NCBI GenBank assembly: GCA_902490095.1
Contig: CABUCQ010000009.1
Span: 1 to 28,594, forward strand
Direction of reading: 5' to 3'
Length of the DNA stretch: 28,594 nucleotides
Source of the DNA: an uncultured Collinsella sp.
Lineage (GTDB): Bacteria > Actinomycetota > Coriobacteriia > Coriobacteriales > Coriobacteriaceae
Shown here in pieces: positions 25,371-28,594 of this stretch. Made by a program: the position numbers and the translations under genes. The first letter of the stretch is position 1, and each line of letters opens with the position of its first letter. The notes under the pieces are model-generated. The model did no database searches. It saw only the letters and a list, made by a program, of their open reading frames with translations, and had not been told where the DNA came from.

Positions 25371-26756
25371 GTGGATCTCAATAGGCTGATTCTAGGCAAG
25401 AGCTACAACTCTACCAAGGTCTTTCGTACCGCTCAGCATGTGGTTCAAGCCATCTTGCTCGGTATTGTCGTTCCGCTGCTTATCCTGCTGCTCATCTGGG
25501 ATCTAACCGATAATCCCAATCCCGTTCCGGCCGTTGTCGTCATTGCCGGCTTGGTCATGCTGTGCTTCTTCTTCTCGTACGTCTTTGTCGTTCCCGACGA
25601 CCTCACATCGAGCGCAACCGACCGCACGCTCGCCATCGCTTCAAAAATATTCGCCTACACGTCGCGCGGCCTTACGCCCGAAGCTGCCCTGGGCGCCTCT
25701 AAGATCATCCTGTCCGAAACTATCGCCTCTGCCATCTGCTTTACCGACGGCAAGCAGGTGTTGGCAAGCTGGGGCGAGGACTCGGCAAAATGCCCCGCGG
25801 GCACCCCGGTGGTACTGCGGACTACGCTCAACGTGATCAACAGCGGTGAGCAAAGCGTGTTCTCGCGCGATGCCTCGACCGAGACAGGTGGCTACTTTCC
25901 GCGCCTGCGCGCCGGTATTGTCGCACCGCTTACCGTGCGCGGGCATTGCGTGGGCACGCTCGAGTTGTATTATCCCCGTCTGAGCAGCATCGATATGCGC
26001 CAGACGGCGCTTGCCTCGGGCTTTGCCGACCTCATTTCCACGCAGCTTGCGAGCTTTGAGCTCGAGCGCCAGGACGAGCTTACGGCCCGCGTGGAGCTGC
26101 GCGCCTTGCAATCGCAGGTCGATCCTCATTTTCTGTTTAACACCATCAGCACCATCGTGTCGCTCGTACGTACCGAGCCGGACAAGGCCAGGTCGCTGCT
26201 GATCGACTTTTCCAATTACTACCGTCAGACGCTTTCTGATTCCGATACCCTCACAACGCTCGAGCACGAGGTGGAACAGGGCACTCGCTATATCAATCTT
26301 ATGCAGGCTCGTTATGGCGACGGCCGTCTGCGCGTCTCGGTCGATATCGACTTTGAGGTGCGCGATTGCATGGTGCCGCCGTTTATCTTGCAGCCGTTGC
26401 TCGAAAACTGCATCAAGCACGCGCAGCGCGAGACCGAGCCGCTTTCTATTCATGTTAGGGCTTTCGAGACCGATGACGGTTTGGAGATCATCGTCGAGGA
26501 CGACGGCATCGGTATGAGCGAAGAAGTCTGCGCGCATCTGTTTGAGCAACATCGCCTGGAGGAGCCCGAGAGCATTACCGCCGACGGCTCCGTCAAGCGA
26601 GGTTGCGGCCTGGCGCTCTTCAACGTGCTTCAGCGCATCCATTTCTTTTACGGAGAAGATTCCGGCATGCGCGTGAAGTCCCAGGAGGGCGTGGGAACGC
26701 AGGTCATCGTCGAGCTGAACGGCGAGCCGCATGAGCCGGCGCCGTTGACGGCGTAG
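25371..26756 (+). CDS. LytS-type sensor histidine kinase (GAF-containing)
   Basis: 461 residues from a GTG start. Two membrane segments (about 22-43 and 53-74), a GAF-like domain (about 85-225), and a His_kinase-type dimerisation motif VELRALQSQVDPHFLFN (His253), then an ATP-binding domain with NCIKHA and DDGIGMS. That is the LytS/YehU class paired with LytTR regulators. I chose GTG at 25371 because AAGGAG lies six bases before it; the ATG at 25365 would abut the site and the longer frame to 25302 has none. The response regulator gene follows 38 bases later. The signal is unknown; peptides or other small molecules sensed by GAF are possible, and the adjacent permease and amidohydrolase are plausible regulatory targets. 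Confidence 0.9.
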   Translation: MDLNRLILGKSYNSTKVFRTAQHVVQAILLGIVVPLLILLLIWDLTDNPNPVPAVVVIAGLVMLCFFFSYVFVVPDDLTSSATDRTLAIASKIFAYTSRGLTPEAALGASKIILSETIASAICFTDGKQVLASWGEDSAKCPAGTPVVLRTTLNVINSGEQSVFSRDASTETGGYFPRLRAGIVAPLTVRGHCVGTLELYYPRLSSIDMRQTALASGFADLISTQLASFELERQDELTARVELRALQSQVDPHFLFNTISTIVSLVRTEPDKARSLLIDFSNYYRQTLSDSDTLTTLEHEVEQGTRYINLMQARYGDGRLRVSVDIDFEVRDCMVPPFILQPLLENCIKHAQRETEPLSIHVRAFETDDGLEIIVEDDGIGMSEEVCAHLFEQHRLEEPESITADGSVKRGCGLALFNVLQRIHFFYGEDSGMRVKSQEGVGTQVIVELNGEPHEPAPLTA

Positions 26757-26794
26757 CACGCGGTTGGATTGAGAGAAAAAGAGGGGAAGCACAT

Positions 26795-27529
26795 ATGTCC
26801 GAAGGCTGGAACATCTTGGTGGTTGATGACGAACCTCCCATTAGGGCTGAGCTACGCTATCTGTTGGAAAAGGATACGCGTGTGGGCCAGATTGCCGAGG
26901 CGGGCAATGTCACCGAAGCCGTGGAGTCGATTCTGTCGAACAAGCCCGACGTGCTGTTTTTAGACATTACCATGCCCGGTCGCTCGGGAATTGAGCTTGC
27001 CGAGACGCTGCAGAACCTAAAGACGCCGCCGGTGGTTGTGTTTGTGACGGCGTTTGCCGAGTATGCGGCTGATGCCTATAACCTCGATGCCGTCGATTAT
27101 GTCGTCAAGCCGGTCGAGGACGCACGCCTGTCAAAGGCACTCGACAAGATCGAGACAGCCTTGGGTGCCCGTCGTGTTATCCACGCTCCGCGCCAGCCTT
27201 TACGTCTGACGGTGGACCGCGGGGGCAAAAAGGTGTTCATTCCCGCCGCAGACGTCTGCTACTTTGAGGCGCGCGCCGATTTTTGCAACGCCATCTGCGC
27301 CGAGGGAACGTACCTGATCAATGAGTCGATCTCTTCGCTCGAGCGTCGCTTGGGCTCCGAGGGCTTTATTCGCGTTCATCGCAGCTATCTGGTCAATTTG
27401 GAAGACGTGCACAATGTTGAGATTGGCTCCACGGGGTTGATGGAGCTCAGGCTCGACCGCGTGAACTCGACGGTACCGGTGTCCCGTCGTCGTGCCGCCG
27501 AGGTCAAGTCGCACCTGGGGCTTGCGTAA
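26795..27529 (+). CDS. LytTR family response regulator
   Basis: 244 residues. Receiver domain about 5-122 with acidic pair DDE (11-13), phosphoacceptor Asp57 in FLDITMPG, and conserved Lys in VVKPVED near 109. LytTR DNA-binding domain from about 138 to 244, with ESISSLERRL and FIRVHRSYLVNLEDV typical of the fold. LytTR proteins bind promoter DNA through the major groove and control extracellular, permease or virulence genes. AGAGGGGAAG precedes the ATG at 26795, in the LytS-LytTR gene order. The targets are not shown by the sequence, but the nearest permease and amidohydrolase genes are candidates. Confidence 0.93.
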   Translation: MSEGWNILVVDDEPPIRAELRYLLEKDTRVGQIAEAGNVTEAVESILSNKPDVLFLDITMPGRSGIELAETLQNLKTPPVVVFVTAFAEYAADAYNLDAVDYVVKPVEDARLSKALDKIETALGARRVIHAPRQPLRLTVDRGGKKVFIPAADVCYFEARADFCNAICAEGTYLINESISSLERRLGSEGFIRVHRSYLVNLEDVHNVEIGSTGLMELRLDRVNSTVPVSRRRAAEVKSHLGLA

Positions 27530-27561
27530 GAGGCTTGCGTGTCGTCGTTTACCATCGCAGG

Positions 27562-27589
27562 TTTGGCATGGGCGCGCGGTGGGCATAAT
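27562..27589 (+). promoter_or_regulatory. Candidate promoter of the phospholipase C-like gene
   Basis: TTTGGC, 16-base spacer, CATAAT (27584-27589), giving a start near 27597 and a leader of about 25 bases. Weak -35. Confidence 0.35.
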
Positions 27590-27621
27590 GGGTGGCATCG
27601 AATGAAATCGAAAGGATCATT

Positions 27622-28566
27622 ATGCCCGCGCTTATCACCCATCATCTGTTTGGCGAGGAAAGCATCGACCGTCTTCCGCAGGGCGTCATCACGTCCGATG
27701 AAGAGCGCATTGCCTTTATCTTGGGCAACCAAGGCCCCGACCCGTTTTTCTTTCACATTCTGACACCGCGTGTTTCCGACTGCACGCTGCTGGCGCAGGT
27801 CATGCATCGGTCGCGCATGTCTCGCCAGTTCGCGTGCCTGCGCGACGGCGTGTCGCATCTGCTGCCGCGCGACGCCAGCTTGGGTCGCGCCTTTGCGCTG
27901 GGCCTGCTGTCCCATTACGTGCTCGACCGCAACGCCCATCCCTTTGTCTATGAGCAGCAGTTTGGCATCGTGGAGTCCGATTCAGAGCTTGAGGATTCGA
28001 GCAGTCAGGTCCATGCTGTGATCGAGAGCGACTTGGATGTACTGATGCTGCAGCTTAAACGCGATGGCGCTACGGTCGACGATTACCCGCCGGCGGGCGA
28101 GATCGTCACCACCGATCGCATCAATCGCGTGGCCGGCGTGCTGATGAGCTATGTTGCCGGACGCGTGTACGGCATTGACATTCCAGCGGGGGAGTATGGT
28201 GCCGCCGTTGCCAATATGCAGCGACTTTACCGCGCGATTGAGCCGGCCGGCTCCGTAAAGACGCGCGCGATCTCGCTGGTTGAGGGCTTGGTACACGACT
28301 ACTCGCTGCTCGACGGCCTTGCCCATCGCGTGACGACGGAGCTGCCCGAGCGCACCGGTAACCTGGGCCACCTGACATGGAAGAACCCCTTTACCGATGA
28401 GGTCTCAACCGAGAGCTTCCCCGAGGTCTTTGAGCGCGCGCTGGTCGATTACGAGCTCACCGTCGCCCGCTTTATCGAGACCGGCGACATGGAGGCCGTG
28501 ACCGGTCATATCAACTACAGCGGCCGCGTACTCGACGCCGACGAGGAGTTCGACCGCGAGGAATAA
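27622..28566 (+). CDS. Zinc-dependent phospholipase C-like protein
   Basis: 314 residues. The N-terminus MPALITHHLFGEE (His7, His8), GNQGPDPFFFHI, LLSHYVLDRNAHPFVYEQ and HAVIESDLD match the zinc-dependent phospholipase C / S1-P1-like fold, in which several His and Asp residues bind three zinc ions. No signal peptide or membrane segment is visible, unlike secreted phospholipase C toxins, so it is probably cytoplasmic with a housekeeping or unknown role. AAAGGA lies five bases before the ATG at 27622. It starts about 90 bases after the LytTR gene, with its own possible promoter. The family call is good; the substrate is inferred and unproven. Confidence 0.8.
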   Translation: MPALITHHLFGEESIDRLPQGVITSDEERIAFILGNQGPDPFFFHILTPRVSDCTLLAQVMHRSRMSRQFACLRDGVSHLLPRDASLGRAFALGLLSHYVLDRNAHPFVYEQQFGIVESDSELEDSSSQVHAVIESDLDVLMLQLKRDGATVDDYPPAGEIVTTDRINRVAGVLMSYVAGRVYGIDIPAGEYGAAVANMQRLYRAIEPAGSVKTRAISLVEGLVHDYSLLDGLAHRVTTELPERTGNLGHLTWKNPFTDEVSTESFPEVFERALVDYELTVARFIETGDMEAVTGHINYSGRVLDADEEFDREE

Positions 28567-28583
28567 CAAACCGTTTCAATAAG

Positions 28584-28594
28584 TTGCGGTGGAA
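28584..28594. repeat. Truncated second copy of the 12294 inverted repeat
   Basis: TTGCGGTGGAA at the very end of the window matches the first 11 bases of the 12294 arm (TTGCGGTGAAA) at 10 positions and also follows a gene stop closely (17 bases). The sequence ends here, so whether the second arm exists cannot be checked. Confidence 0.5.

Noticed and set aside
23927..25399. Minus-strand open frame of 490 codons opposite the amidohydrolase
   Set aside because: The amidohydrolase has its full set of metal-binding residues; the antisense frame has none of any family.

Overview
The window looks like chromosomal DNA from a high-GC anaerobic actinobacterium, most likely a Coriobacteriia member such as Collinsella. 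The reasons are an FhaA-type protein next to a Ser/Thr kinase, a DnaX with a very long Ala/Pro-rich tail, a large single-chain pyruvate:ferredoxin oxidoreductase with strong codon bias, and carbamate kinase. Taxonomy is inferred from gene content and composition only. No phage, transposase, CRISPR array, rRNA or tRNA was found.

Layout. Positions 1-3389 (minus strand) hold the start of an fhaA-like gene, a polytopic membrane Ser/Thr kinase overlapping it by 4 bases, and a YcxB-like membrane protein. Positions 3505-8341 are a DNA-metabolism block, dnaX ... ybaB-recR, interrupted by a two-gene DUF4160 module and an opposing small membrane protein gene. Positions 8587-12275 are a second kinase/FHA cluster: a membrane-anchored Ser/Gly-rich protein, a membrane kinase and an FHA protein. 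Its control region is dense, with two related palindromes, an extended -10 and a terminator-like hairpin just before the ribosome binding site. Positions 12756-16295 encode nifJ (PFOR), preceded by a long GC-rich leader and followed by a nested inverted repeat. An A/T-richer DUF4143 ATPase gene follows on the minus strand (16666-18027), with three spaced direct repeats upstream.

Positions 18269-28566 hold small-molecule catabolism and signalling genes. These are a DUF3830 cyclophilin-like protein with an unrecognised partner (minus), carbamate kinase, a membrane-anchored C39-like cysteine peptidase (minus), an APC-family permease followed by a metal-dependent amidohydrolase, a LytS-type histidine kinase with a LytTR response regulator, and a zinc-dependent phospholipase C-like protein. 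The permease and amidohydrolase probably form an uptake-and-hydrolysis pair. Carbamate kinase could recover ATP from carbamoyl phosphate made elsewhere, but no gene here makes that substrate.

The most unusual material is non-coding: a perfect 23-bp inverted repeat after the FHA gene whose first bases recur at the window's right edge, a 125-nt nested inverted repeat after nifJ, the ATPase upstream repeats, and paired operator-like palindromes at the second kinase locus. I found no complete new defence or secretion system. The best candidates for undescribed biology are the second kinase/FHA cluster, the ATPase with its repeats, and the DUF4160 pair.
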